Assembly (NCBI GenBank): GCA_022701275.1
Contig: CP031740.1
Location: 3,235,001-3,299,000, forward strand
Length of the DNA: 64,000 bases
Reading direction: 5' to 3'
Origin: Microcoleus vaginatus PCC 9802
Lineage (GTDB): Bacteria; Cyanobacteriota; Cyanobacteriia; Cyanobacteriales; Microcoleaceae
The position numbers and the translations under genes were made by a program. Shown in pieces: positions 42,574 to 51,528 of the stretch; within the stretch, counting starts at the first letter, position 1; every line of letters starts with the position of its first letter. Under the pieces are notes generated by a model that did no database searches, was not told the DNA's origin, and saw nothing but the letters and a program-made list of their open reading frames with translations.

Positions 42574-44532
42574 ATGAAACAATCACTGACTCCCCAAATC
42601 ACCGCAGGTATCGGAATGGTCGTGGCCCTGCTAATTTTCAATGCGGCAACTTCCTACCGCAACACTATCAAGTTAATCGAAAACGAACACTGGGTGAGCC
42701 ACACTCACCAAGTTTTAACCGAACTCGAAGCTACGCTTTCCACCTTAAAAGATGCTGAAACCGGACAGCGCGGTTATTTGCTGACGGGAGAAGAACGGTA
42801 TTTAGAACCGTATAACAGCGCGATCGCCCGCATCAACCAGCAAGTAGCCGGATTGCAGCAGCGAACGGCTGACAATAAGCGGCAGCAACAGCGCCTTCGC
42901 GATTTGAAAATTGCGATCGACTCTAAATTAGCTGACCTTGAAGGAACCCTCAATCTGCGACGCAAACAAAACTTAGCAGCAGCCGTGCGGCAAATAAAAA
43001 CCGGTAGGGGAAAGCAAATCATGGGGGACATTCGGCAGCAGATAGCCACCATGACTGCCGAAGAAACTCAGCTATTGCAGCAGCGCGCCCGAGAATCTAA
43101 AAAAAGCGCTCATTTGACCATCCTGACTTTTACCGTTGCGAGTTTAGTAAATTTCCTGTTGATGCTGTTGGTTTACTATTTGGTGAAGCGCGATCGAACT
43201 TTGCGCGACAATGCCGAAATCAAGCAAAATCAACTTTTAGACCAGCTAGAGCACGATCGCCACTCCCTACAATTAAGCGAAGAACGTTTCCGTCGCGCCA
43301 TTCTCAACGCACCGCTGCCAATTATGCTGCACGCTGAAAACGGAGAAGTTTTGCAAATTAACTGCGCTTGGACAGAACTCTCAGGCTACGAATACTCAGA
43401 AATTCCCACAATTGAAGATTGGACAGAAAAAGCTTACCACAGCCGCCAATCGGTAGTGCAAGCACATATCGATCGGCTGCACCAATTAAACGCCCGCATT
43501 TCTGAAGGCGAATATATGATTTCCACAGCCAGCGGCGAAACTCGAATTTGGGAGTTTTATTCCGCACCTTTAGGCCAGCTTTCTGACGGCAGAAGTCTAG
43601 TAATTAGTACCGCCCTGGACATAACTGCACGCAAACAAGCAGAAGCAGAAATTCGGATGCTCAACGCTACCTTAGAAAGGCGAGTGGAACTCCGCACCAA
43701 TCAACTTCAAGCAGCTAACGAAGAATTAGAAGCTTTCGCCTATACCGTAGCCCACGATTTGCGTGCTCCCCTGCGGGGAATGCAAGGATTGGCTGAAGCT
43801 TTATTAGAAGATTACCGTGACATCCTCGACGAACTCGGTCAAGAATACGCCCAGCAAATTGTTAATTCTGGGCAACAACTAGAAGAATTAATCCAAGATT
43901 TGCTCGCTTATAGCCGCCTGAGCCGCACTGATTTATCGCTGCAAGTTTTGGACTTAGAATCTGCTGTGACCGAGGCAATTGCTATGGTAAAAGCTGACGC
44001 TAAATCCAGACAGGCTCAAATCAGTGTTCGAGCGCCCTTGCCTGCGGTAATTGCCCACCGCGTTACTTTAGTTCAAGTAATCGCCAATCTGCTCACCAAT
44101 GCTATAAAATTTGTGGAAGGCACACCACCCCAAGTGCAGATCTGGGCCGAGGAACTTGAGCTGCCTCAAGAGGGAGAGACAGACAGTGATATAGCGGGAG
44201 AATTGGAAAGGGGAACTGTGGGACAGTGGGAACATTCCCAGTTACTGATGGTCAGCCCTGTATTGCCAGTCCCCATAATCCGTCTGTGGGTAGAAGACAA
44301 TGGTATCGGTATTGCTCAAGAACATCAAAAACGCATTTTTCGGGTTTTTGAACGGCTGCACGGTATCGAATCTTACCCTGGAACAGGTATAGGATTAGCT
44401 ATTGTAAAAAAAGGAGTCGATCGCATGGGCGGTCAAGTGGGAGTGGAATCTCAAGTAGGACAAGGCAGTCGATTTTGGATACAACTGAGGAAGCATGACC
44501 CAAACGCAGACGATTTTGCTAGTGGAAGATAA
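42574..44532 (+). CDS. Membrane sensor histidine kinase: CHASE3-PAS-HisKA-HATPase
   Basis: A 652-residue kinase. TM1 is near residues 8-26, then a CHASE3 extracytoplasmic domain (about 35-175, including DAETGQRGYLLTGEERYLEP), TM2 near 182-204, a PAS domain (about 235-355), a coiled linker, and HisKA with phosphoacceptor His394 in VAHDLRAPLRG. The ATPase region has NLLTNAIKF and DNGIGIAQEHQKRIFRVFER, with an unusual ~35-residue hydrophilic insertion between them (EGETDSDIAGELERG). The HisKA type resembles that of cyanobacterial phytochromes (FAYTVAHDLRAPLRG), but no bilin-binding GAF is present. Its 3' end overlaps the next gene by 38 bp, implying co-expression with that response regulator. 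Confidence 0.93.
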   Translation: MKQSLTPQITAGIGMVVALLIFNAATSYRNTIKLIENEHWVSHTHQVLTELEATLSTLKDAETGQRGYLLTGEERYLEPYNSAIARINQQVAGLQQRTADNKRQQQRLRDLKIAIDSKLADLEGTLNLRRKQNLAAAVRQIKTGRGKQIMGDIRQQIATMTAEETQLLQQRARESKKSAHLTILTFTVASLVNFLLMLLVYYLVKRDRTLRDNAEIKQNQLLDQLEHDRHSLQLSEERFRRAILNAPLPIMLHAENGEVLQINCAWTELSGYEYSEIPTIEDWTEKAYHSRQSVVQAHIDRLHQLNARISEGEYMISTASGETRIWEFYSAPLGQLSDGRSLVISTALDITARKQAEAEIRMLNATLERRVELRTNQLQAANEELEAFAYTVAHDLRAPLRGMQGLAEALLEDYRDILDELGQEYAQQIVNSGQQLEELIQDLLAYSRLSRTDLSLQVLDLESAVTEAIAMVKADAKSRQAQISVRAPLPAVIAHRVTLVQVIANLLTNAIKFVEGTPPQVQIWAEELELPQEGETDSDIAGELERGTVGQWEHSQLLMVSPVLPVPIIRLWVEDNGIGIAQEHQKRIFRVFERLHGIESYPGTGIGLAIVKKGVDRMGGQVGVESQVGQGSRFWIQLRKHDPNADDFASGR

Positions 44533-44956
44533 CCCCGTTGATATTCTATTGATGCAGCGGGCATTTCGCAATGAGACTTTTGCTAATACTTCGCTGCAAA
44601 TTGTCCGAGATGGAGATGCAGCGGTTTTTTATTTAAATGGGGACGGAGAATACAGCGATCGCGATCGCTATCCTTTACCTGCGATAATTTTACTAGACTT
44701 GAAATTGCCCAGGCGATCGGGTCACGAGGTTCTAATTTGGCTGAGGCAGCAGCCGGAACTAAAACGCTTGCCGGTGGTTATGCTTACTTCTTCTAGGCAA
44801 ACACTTGATGTCAAGCGAGCTTACGATTTAGGGGCAAATTCTTATTTGGTTAAACCAGTCGGGTTTGCTTCTTTATTGGAAATGATGCAGAGTTTTAACG
44901 AGTATTGGCTCAACTATACCGAACTGCCGGAATCTAGAGAATTTTCTGGTTTGTAG
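44495..44956 (+). CDS. Rcp1-type single-domain response regulator
   Basis: A 153-residue receiver-only protein of the type that pairs with phytochrome-like kinases (Rcp1). It has the acidic pair in LVEDNPVDILLMQRAF, phosphoacceptor Asp68 in ILLDLKLPRRSGHEVL, Thr98 in VMLTSS and Lys120 in YLVKPVGF. The Rcp-specific expanded loop before Asp68 (YLNGDGEYSDRDRYPLPA) is present. There is no output domain, so it probably relays phosphate or binds a partner. It begins inside the 3' end of the kinase gene and is its likely target. Confidence 0.94.
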   Translation: MTQTQTILLVEDNPVDILLMQRAFRNETFANTSLQIVRDGDAAVFYLNGDGEYSDRDRYPLPAIILLDLKLPRRSGHEVLIWLRQQPELKRLPVVMLTSSRQTLDVKRAYDLGANSYLVKPVGFASLLEMMQSFNEYWLNYTELPESREFSGL

Positions 44957-45138
44957 TGGCGGTTTTCCCCGGTTTTTCTGCGTCGTTTTCTCGTTACCAG
45001 GCTCTTTCGGTTAACGATAAAATTAAATTTCTCCTGAGGAAGCCCGTCCTCTATAATCTTAAAGGGGCGACCTCCAACATTTTTATGATGCGCGATAGAT
45101 CCGCACTTTATCTAACAGCCCAATAATCAATTGTTAAA
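44957..45138. other. Short spacer
   Basis: Less than 200 bp between the Rcp-type gene and the next kinase. A GAGGAAGCCCGTCCTC palindrome lies near 45035-45051. The GTG start at 45139 has no strong ribosome site. Confidence 0.35.
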
Positions 45139-46614
45139 GTGTTACACATTCTAGTAATTGACGATAACCCAACGGATCGGATGCTCGTCAAACGCGAGTT
45201 AGAGCGACAATTCTCGAAATTGCAAATAACGGAAATTTCCGACGATAAATTATTTGTGGAAGCACTAAATCGAGGCGGATTCCATCTGGTAATTACCGAC
45301 TACCAACTACGCTGGACGAACGGTATAGATGTGCTTAAAACTATCAAAGCCAGTTATCCAGAATGCCCGATTGTAATGTTTACGAATACTGGCAACGAAG
45401 AAATTGCTGTAGAGGCGATGAAATCCGGATTGGATGACTACATTATCAAGTCGCCGAAGCACTACGTCCGCCTTTGCGTTGCGGTTCGCGGCGTACTCGA
45501 TAGAGTTGCCGCGTGGGAACGAGTCGCCCGACTAGAAAATCAACTTAATTCTCTGCTAGAACGCTTAAATGTCGGAGTTTTTCGAGCGAGTTCCCAGGGG
45601 CAGCTTTTGGAAAGTAATCAAGCTTTTTTGCGCTTGTTTGATGCCAGCAATTTAGCAGATGTCCAAGGAATTTATCTGCAGCAATTGTTTGTGCAACCGG
45701 TAGATTCAGGGGAGTCTCGGTGTCAAAATCTGGAAATTACATTTCCTTTGGCAGACGGTCGAGTAAAATGGATTCGGTTTACTCAATATCTCTACAGCGC
45801 AGAAGGTGAAAGTACCATTGAGGGATTGGTAGAAGATATTACAGAGCTAAAGGTGGCTGAACTTGCTTTGCGGGAATTTAATGAAACTTTGGAAGAGCGG
45901 GTGAGAGAGCGTACTGCTGAGTTAGAAGAAGTTAATGCACAGCTCGAATCGTTTACCTATTCAGTTTCTCACGACTTGCGCGCTCCTCTGCGGGGAATTT
46001 CGTTTTTTGCTGAAATGTTGCTCCAAGATAGAACCAGCGAGTTGGATGCTACCGCCCAAGATTACTTGTATCGGATTAATGACGCTGCAAGTCTGATGAA
46101 TACTTTAATCGAAAATTTACTAGAGTACAGCCGCCTCAGCAAAGCTAACTTGCCGCTAAAAGCAGTCTCTCTTAATTTAATTGTGGCAGGCTCGATCGCG
46201 CAACTAGAGGCTGAAATTGCCCAAAAACAAGCTCGGATAACGGTTGTTGAACCGCTACCTACGGTGTGGGCCCATCCTGCTACGCTGCTGCAAGTCTTGG
46301 TTAACTTGCTCTCCAATGCTATTAAGTTCGTGCAGCCTGGGATAGAGCCGCAGGTGCGAGTTTATGCAGAAGCTGAGGAGGAATATATCTATCTTTGGGT
46401 AGAAGACAACGGCATTGGTATTGCAGAAAGATTTCAAGAGAGGATTTTTGGGTTGTTCGATCGCCTGCACGGTCAAGAAGTGTATCCAGGGACGGGAATT
46501 GGGCTGGCGATCGCTCGCAAAGGAGTCGATCAGATGGGGGGTGCGATCGGGGTGAAATCGACTTTGGGAATCGGTACCCGCTTCTGGGTAAAATTACGCA
46601 AGTGCGAGAGTTGA
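45139..46614 (+). CDS. Hybrid kinase: receiver-PAS-HisKA-HATPase
   Basis: A 491-residue soluble protein with an N-terminal receiver (about 1-120; acidic LVIDDNPTDRMLV, phosphoacceptor Asp54 in VITDYQLRWTNG), then PAS-like domain (about 135-235), coiled linker (about 238-275), HisKA with His278 in VSHDLRAPLRG, and an ATPase domain with NLLSNAIKF (Asn393), VEDNGIGIAERF and YPGTGIGLAIARKGVDQMGG. The receiver at the N-terminus makes it an intermediate in a phosphorelay, possibly activated by another kinase. The receiver is closely related to that of the 972-residue kinase (same length and VITDYQL site). The start is a GTG (MLHILVIDD). Confidence 0.92.
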   Translation: MLHILVIDDNPTDRMLVKRELERQFSKLQITEISDDKLFVEALNRGGFHLVITDYQLRWTNGIDVLKTIKASYPECPIVMFTNTGNEEIAVEAMKSGLDDYIIKSPKHYVRLCVAVRGVLDRVAAWERVARLENQLNSLLERLNVGVFRASSQGQLLESNQAFLRLFDASNLADVQGIYLQQLFVQPVDSGESRCQNLEITFPLADGRVKWIRFTQYLYSAEGESTIEGLVEDITELKVAELALREFNETLEERVRERTAELEEVNAQLESFTYSVSHDLRAPLRGISFFAEMLLQDRTSELDATAQDYLYRINDAASLMNTLIENLLEYSRLSKANLPLKAVSLNLIVAGSIAQLEAEIAQKQARITVVEPLPTVWAHPATLLQVLVNLLSNAIKFVQPGIEPQVRVYAEAEEEYIYLWVEDNGIGIAERFQERIFGLFDRLHGQEVYPGTGIGLAIARKGVDQMGGAIGVKSTLGIGTRFWVKLRKCES

Positions 46615-47036
46615 GGAAGCAAGTTCGGCAACGCGCAGTGAATCGGGATTTAAAAGATGAGGTTCTAGGCAAGAGGGTTTTAACAGCCATATTCTGCTGT
46701 AGCTCAAAGAATCAATCAACCCGCTTGTGCACACCCGAATACAGAATAAACAATTAGTATAATGAGAGTTAAGTAATCTCTTGCACCTTTCCCGCCTGGC
46801 AGGCTTCCTGATCGGTTTTACAACCACTTACTTAATTAATTTGCTTGTGGGCACGCCCCTAAAAGGCTGGTTGAGGATATTACAAGCTTTAAAATATAAT
46901 AAAATACAAGCAAATACAATAAAATTATTGGCAAGTCTAATTAACCCACCAAGTACATATTCAAATTGTCGAGATTGCTTAATAACATATTATTAGATTT
47001 AAGAATGTTTGCGCCCATATAAAAACTAAAAGGCTA
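46615..47036. other. Spacer with AT-rich core
   Basis: Between two kinase genes. Contains an AT-rich tract near 46885-46935 with AATACAAGCAAATACAATAA. No gene, hairpin or promoter assigned; the small frames present are unlikely to be genes. Confidence 0.35.
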
Positions 47037-49955
47037 ATGCTGTCTATTCTTTTAATCGACGACAACCCGAACGATCGCCTGATGATCGAGCGAGAACTGA
47101 GGAAAACTTTTCCCGATTTAGAAATTAAGTCCGCTATTGATATCCAAACTCTAGAACACATCCTGGCAGCCGGCGGTTTTGATATAGTAATTACCGACTA
47201 CCAACTGCACTGGAGCGACGGATTAACTATTCTCCAAAAAGTTCACAGCCGCTACCCGAATTGTCCGGTAATTATGTGTACTGACAGCGGCAGCGAACAA
47301 GTGGCAGTCGAAGCTATGAAAGCCGGCTTAAGCGATTACGTGTTCAAAGGGCGGTACTTAAAGCGGCTGGCGGGGGCCGTGGGCGAAAGCTTGAAAAAAC
47401 AGCAGTTGCGCGAGAACTACGCGAAAACGTCGGCGCAGTTGGCAATTTCGGAGGAAAGGCTGAGGTTGGCGATCGAAGCCTCGAAAATGGGAATTTGGGA
47501 TTGGAATGTATTAACTGGCGAGGTCGTTTGGTCGGAGGAACAGGAACTGTTATTCGGGTTGGAAAAAGGCAGTTTTCCGGGAACTTATGAAGCGTTTTTT
47601 GCCTGCATTCACCCGGATGACCAAGCCTCGATCGCCCGCGCTCTTGCCTTTGCTTTAGAAAACAAAATAGAATACAAGTACGAATTTAGAGTCCTTTGGC
47701 CCGATGGCAGCTTGCACTGGATCGCTGCTAGGGGCAAGTTTTTTGATGATGATACGGGTAAATCGGTGCGGTCGAGCGGCCTGGTTTGGGATATTACGGA
47801 GCGCAAATTATCGGAAGCCCGGGTGCAAGAAAGCGAGGAAAATTTGCGCTTTGCCCTAGAAGCAGCTAACACGATCGCTTTTACCTGGGATGTGGCATCG
47901 GGGGAAGTCCGCCGTTCGTCCAATGCCGAAACACAGATGGGTTTGGGCCCAGACAGCACCTTTGGTACTTTTGAGCAAAAAAAGAATGCGGTGCATCCAG
48001 AAGACCGTGAAAGGTTTTTGGCTGATGTGGATGCCGCACTCACCGGGACGGGAGTTTACGAGTCGGAATACCGCAAAGTGCGACCCGACGGCTCAGTGAT
48101 TTGGCTTCACGAGAAAGGGCGGGTTGTTTTTGACGCATCCGGCACACCCCTTCGGCTGTTCGGCGTGGCGATCGACATTACGGCTCGCAAACAGTTAGAA
48201 TATGACCGCTCGCGCGCGTTGGCCCGGGAGCGGTCGTATTTGCGCCGCCTGCAAAAGTTAACCTCCGCGTCAGTTGCTATCAACTCCACGTTGTCGGTGG
48301 CAGAAATACTTCAGTTAGCTGCCGATAGCGCCCGCCAAATTCTGGAAGTGCACCAGGTAGCGGTCAACCTCAACCCGGCAGCCAACTGGGATGAGGGAAT
48401 TAGCAAGTTTTCCATGTCAGAAAAATACGCCGCGTGGCAAGATTACTGCGACGAGCCAGACGGTACAGGCATTTACCAAAAAGTTTGCCAGCACCAACAG
48501 GCGATGCGAATGACTCAAAGCGAGTTAGAGGCTCACCCGGCATGGCGGGAGTTCGGCAAGGCTGCGGGGAAGCACCCGCCGATGCGGGGCTGGCTGGCTG
48601 TACCGCTGACGACTCGGGACGGCAGAAATCTGGGATTGATTCAGTTGTCGGACAAGTATGAGGGGGAGTTTGCCGAAGATGATGAAACTATTTTAATGCA
48701 GTTGGCTCAGGCGGTGTCGGGGGCGATCGACAATGCCCGACTTTACGAGGAATCTCAGCAGGCAAATCGCATGAAAGATGAGTTTTTGGCAACCCTTTCT
48801 CATGAGCTGCGATCGCCCTTAAACGCGATTTTGGGCTGGGCGCAACTGCTGCAGCAACGCAGTTTGAGTCCGGCTGCTACGGGGCGGGCTTTAGAAACGA
48901 TCGAGCGAAATGCTAAATTGCAAACTCAATTGATTGATGATTTGCTGGATATTTCGCGAATTATTCGCGGCAAGTTGACTTTGAATCCTTGTGCGGTAAA
49001 TTTGATTTCGATGGTGGAAGGAGCGGTGAATACGGTACGGTTGGCTGCCGATGCTAAGTCGATCAAGTTGCAGTTTGCAATTGGAGATTTGGGCTTAGAG
49101 ACTGCTGAATTTTCCAAACTTGGGGAGGTTTCTGGCACTCCTGAATCTGACTTAAATCGGAGATTTTGGGTATCAGGAGACCCGGGTCGCTTGCAGCAAG
49201 TAATTTGGAATTTGCTGACGAATGCGATTAAGTTTACGCCGCGCGGGGGGCGAGTTGAAATCCGGCTTTCGAGAGTTGATTCGGAGGTTGAGCTGGCTGT
49301 TACCGATACGGGAATTGGGGTTGCACCGAATTTTTTGCCTTACGTGTTTGACTCTTTCCGCCAAGCGGATGCTACGATTACTCGCAATTATAGCGGTTTG
49401 GGGCTGGGTCTGGCGATCGTCCGGCAGTTGGTGGAACTCCACGGCGGCAGGGTTTGGGCCCAGAGTCCGGGACTGAATATGGGATCGACTTTTACTTTCC
49501 GTCTCCCTGCGATGCAGGTAAATTCGAGCCCCGACGAGGAAGCGCAGGTTTTGGCTGGCGCTGGTAATTTACTGGCAGTTAAGATTTTGCTGGTTGATGA
49601 CGAGGTTGATTCGCGGGAATTTATGAGGTTTGTCTTGGCAGATTCCGGGGCCACTGTCAGGGTTGCATCGTCTGCTGCTGAGGCGTTTGAGGTGGCTTCG
49701 CAGTTTAGCCCGGATGTTGTAGTCAGCGATATCGGAATGCCGGAGGAAGACGGCTATTCGCTGGTACGAAGGCTGCGTTCTGTGAACATACAGACAGGGA
49801 AATTTTGGGCGATCGCTCTGACGGCTTATGCTAGGGATGAAGACCGCGATCGTGCTTTTGCTGCGGGTTTTGACCGACATCTGGCTAAACCTGTGCAACC
49901 CGATGTCTTGGTAGAGACTATAGTGCAGTTAAGGCAGCAAGGGCTAACAACTTAA
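47037..49955 (+). CDS. Hybrid kinase: receiver-PAS-PAS-GAF-HisKA-HATPase-receiver
   Basis: A 972-residue protein. Order: receiver (about 1-120; Asp54 in VITDYQLHWSDG), two PAS domains (about 145-265 and 272-395, both with the terminal WDITERK or AIDITARK motif), GAF (about 410-565), HisKA with His589 in LSHELRSPLNAILGWAQLLQ, ATPase domain with NLLTNAIKFTPRGG and SGLGLGLAIVRQLVELHGG, and a C-terminal receiver with Asp898 in VVSDIGMPEEDGYS. The GAF lacks an obvious chromophore-binding Cys motif, so no light role is claimed. The two receivers suggest both input from another kinase and an internal phosphotransfer. No HPt gene is nearby. Confidence 0.93.
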   Translation: MLSILLIDDNPNDRLMIERELRKTFPDLEIKSAIDIQTLEHILAAGGFDIVITDYQLHWSDGLTILQKVHSRYPNCPVIMCTDSGSEQVAVEAMKAGLSDYVFKGRYLKRLAGAVGESLKKQQLRENYAKTSAQLAISEERLRLAIEASKMGIWDWNVLTGEVVWSEEQELLFGLEKGSFPGTYEAFFACIHPDDQASIARALAFALENKIEYKYEFRVLWPDGSLHWIAARGKFFDDDTGKSVRSSGLVWDITERKLSEARVQESEENLRFALEAANTIAFTWDVASGEVRRSSNAETQMGLGPDSTFGTFEQKKNAVHPEDRERFLADVDAALTGTGVYESEYRKVRPDGSVIWLHEKGRVVFDASGTPLRLFGVAIDITARKQLEYDRSRALARERSYLRRLQKLTSASVAINSTLSVAEILQLAADSARQILEVHQVAVNLNPAANWDEGISKFSMSEKYAAWQDYCDEPDGTGIYQKVCQHQQAMRMTQSELEAHPAWREFGKAAGKHPPMRGWLAVPLTTRDGRNLGLIQLSDKYEGEFAEDDETILMQLAQAVSGAIDNARLYEESQQANRMKDEFLATLSHELRSPLNAILGWAQLLQQRSLSPAATGRALETIERNAKLQTQLIDDLLDISRIIRGKLTLNPCAVNLISMVEGAVNTVRLAADAKSIKLQFAIGDLGLETAEFSKLGEVSGTPESDLNRRFWVSGDPGRLQQVIWNLLTNAIKFTPRGGRVEIRLSRVDSEVELAVTDTGIGVAPNFLPYVFDSFRQADATITRNYSGLGLGLAIVRQLVELHGGRVWAQSPGLNMGSTFTFRLPAMQVNSSPDEEAQVLAGAGNLLAVKILLVDDEVDSREFMRFVLADSGATVRVASSAAEAFEVASQFSPDVVVSDIGMPEEDGYSLVRRLRSVNIQTGKFWAIALTAYARDEDRDRAFAAGFDRHLAKPVQPDVLVETIVQLRQQGLTT

Positions 49956-50276
49956 AACATTCTATTAATAATGGGAAATTGGGAATTAGGAATTGTGTTT
50001 TTAGTGACGACTTTAATTCTCGTAAAACTCGCTCGTACTTTTATTCCTGACTACAAATGTATAATGCTAATTTTACCGGATACGACCTGATTAACCCGAC
50101 TGGATATCGAGGGAATCGCTCAACTGAAAAATATAAAAATTTGTATTTTTCAAACTATTCAACTTCTTCTTGTGGAACCTTGCTTCTAGCCAGCCTAAAA
50201 TATGCAATTTCTATGCCGATTAGGTGAGGGGTTTGTGTTAATATGCTGAAATATCCAACAACCACGCGGTAATTAG
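49956..50276. other. Spacer
   Basis: About 320 bp, AT-rich, with GGGAAATTGGGAATTAGG-type low-complexity units near 49971-49996 that recur elsewhere (30595-30620). No gene. Confidence 0.35.
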
Positions 50277-50774
50277 GTGGACAAACTTCAGACAGATATA
50301 GAGGCAATTTACTCTCAAATAGAGGAATTGCGCCTGGAACGCCAGCAGCTTACTATTGCCGATGCTGTCCCAGCCGGTGATTCGCCCCAAGCGATCGCCG
50401 ATGCTTATCGGCGTCACGCGAGGGAAACAGCACAAGTGTCGGCAGAAGTCAAGGGTATAGATGACGCGATCGCGGCTCTGTCTGCTCAACTGGCTCACAA
50501 ACAGCAGCAGTCGGTAAAGTTGCAAAGAATCACTCCGATGGAGCAGCAAGTTGAAGAAGGAAGATTACTAGCTCAGGGACACGCGGAACGGATTAATGAA
50601 TTAGCGGCGGAACTGGCGGCGGAAGTGAAGGGACTCAAAGCTATCGCCGACCAAATTAGTCCCAGCTACTGGCAGGTTTATTACAAGCCTTTTATTACTG
50701 GTTTTAAGAGTATATCTGTTCCCTACGTGCGATCGGACGGGGATGTTTGGACTATTGTCAATCGAGTAGTTTAG
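50277..50774 (+). CDS. Coiled-coil protein of unknown function
   Basis: 165 residues starting with GTG (MDKLQTDIEAIYSQIEELRL). Long helical heptads cover about 1-30, 50-85 and 90-130, with Ala/Glu/Gln-rich content, followed by a short hydrophobic-aromatic end (ISPSYWQVYYKPFITGFKSI, then VWTIVNRVV) that may be a small folded domain. No signal peptide or membrane segment. The start is weakly supported, with no clear Shine-Dalgarno. No family name recalled. Confidence 0.65.
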   Translation: MDKLQTDIEAIYSQIEELRLERQQLTIADAVPAGDSPQAIADAYRRHARETAQVSAEVKGIDDAIAALSAQLAHKQQQSVKLQRITPMEQQVEEGRLLAQGHAERINELAAELAAEVKGLKAIADQISPSYWQVYYKPFITGFKSISVPYVRSDGDVWTIVNRVV

Positions 50775-50840
50775 AGAGGCTGCGGGAGCAGAAATAATAA
50801 GCGCTCAAGACATTTTTTTTCCTGTCCCTATTCCTCAACC

Positions 50841-51206
50841 TCAACCTCGCAGCAATTGCTTAATAGTGCCGACCAATTCCTGAGGGTGAAATGGCTTGGC
50901 GATGTAAGCGTCGGCTCCTTGTTTCATTCCCCAATAGCGATCGAACTCTTCGCTTTTGCTCGAACACATTACCACCGGCAAATTTTGGGTTTTAGGGTCG
51001 CTTTTGAGCCGACGACAGACTTCGTAGCCGTTCATCCGGGGCATCACGATATCCAGAACGACTAAATCTGGCCGGTTAGCCTTGATTTGCTCTAGAGCTT
51101 CTACGCCATCACTCGCTACCGTGACGTTGAGTCCTCTACCTTTGAGCAAGTCGGCGATCATCTCCCGCAGAGTGACGCTATCATCAACAACCATAACTGT
51201 ACTCAT
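50841..51206 (-). CDS. CheY/PilH-like response regulator
   Basis: A 121-residue receiver-only protein when started at the ATG at 51206 (MSTVMVVDDSVTLREMIADL). Phosphoacceptor Asp is in LVVLDIVMPRMNGYEVC (about 53), Ser/Thr switch in VVMCSSKSEEFDRYWG (about 82) and Lys in DAYIAKPFHPQEL (about 105). The YWGMKQGADAYIAKPF pattern is typical of PilH-type regulators for type IV pilus motility, a plausible role in gliding or hormogonium behaviour. Upstream extension to 51401 would encode repeat-derived VNVSVNVNVN residues and is rejected as coding. It is convergent with the coiled-coil gene. Confidence 0.92.
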   Translation of the reverse strand: MSTVMVVDDSVTLREMIADLLKGRGLNVTVASDGVEALEQIKANRPDLVVLDIVMPRMNGYEVCRRLKSDPKTQNLPVVMCSSKSEEFDRYWGMKQGADAYIAKPFHPQELVGTIKQLLRG

Positions 51207-51236
51207 AGAATAATCCCTACCAAGTTTCTGGGTTGA

Positions 51237-51272
51237 AACGTTCACATTAACGTTTACACTAACGTTCACCTT
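51237..51272 (-). repeat. Three 12-bp tandem repeats upstream of the response regulator
   Basis: AACGTTCACATT, AACGTTTACACT and AACGTTCACCTT follow one another without gaps, 31 bp before the ATG at 51206. They could be binding sites for a regulator. Confidence 0.6.
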
Positions 51273-51528
51273 CAAAGGTGTCTTTTCCTGATTGAGATTG
51301 CGCTCTGCTAGATGTAGTTTACCCACTTTTGCTGATTTCTCAATCATTTTCTGAGTAATTCCCGCAAAATTTAAAGATCCGCGCAATCTCGGTTGACACA
51401 CAAGGCTATGTCCGTTAGTCTATCATTTTCTTTCTCAAATGGTACTATTATCAAAAAATGAGGGTATAGCTTGGTTGTGCGTTTCCGGTTGAGGACGGCG
51501 GCGCTCGGCCGCCTGCATCAACATTTGT

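Noticed and set aside
51207..51401. N-terminal extension of the PilH-like regulator to 51401
   Set aside because: Encodes tandem-repeat VNVSVNVN residues before an internal ATG that matches the family start; receiver proteins of this type do not carry such an extension.
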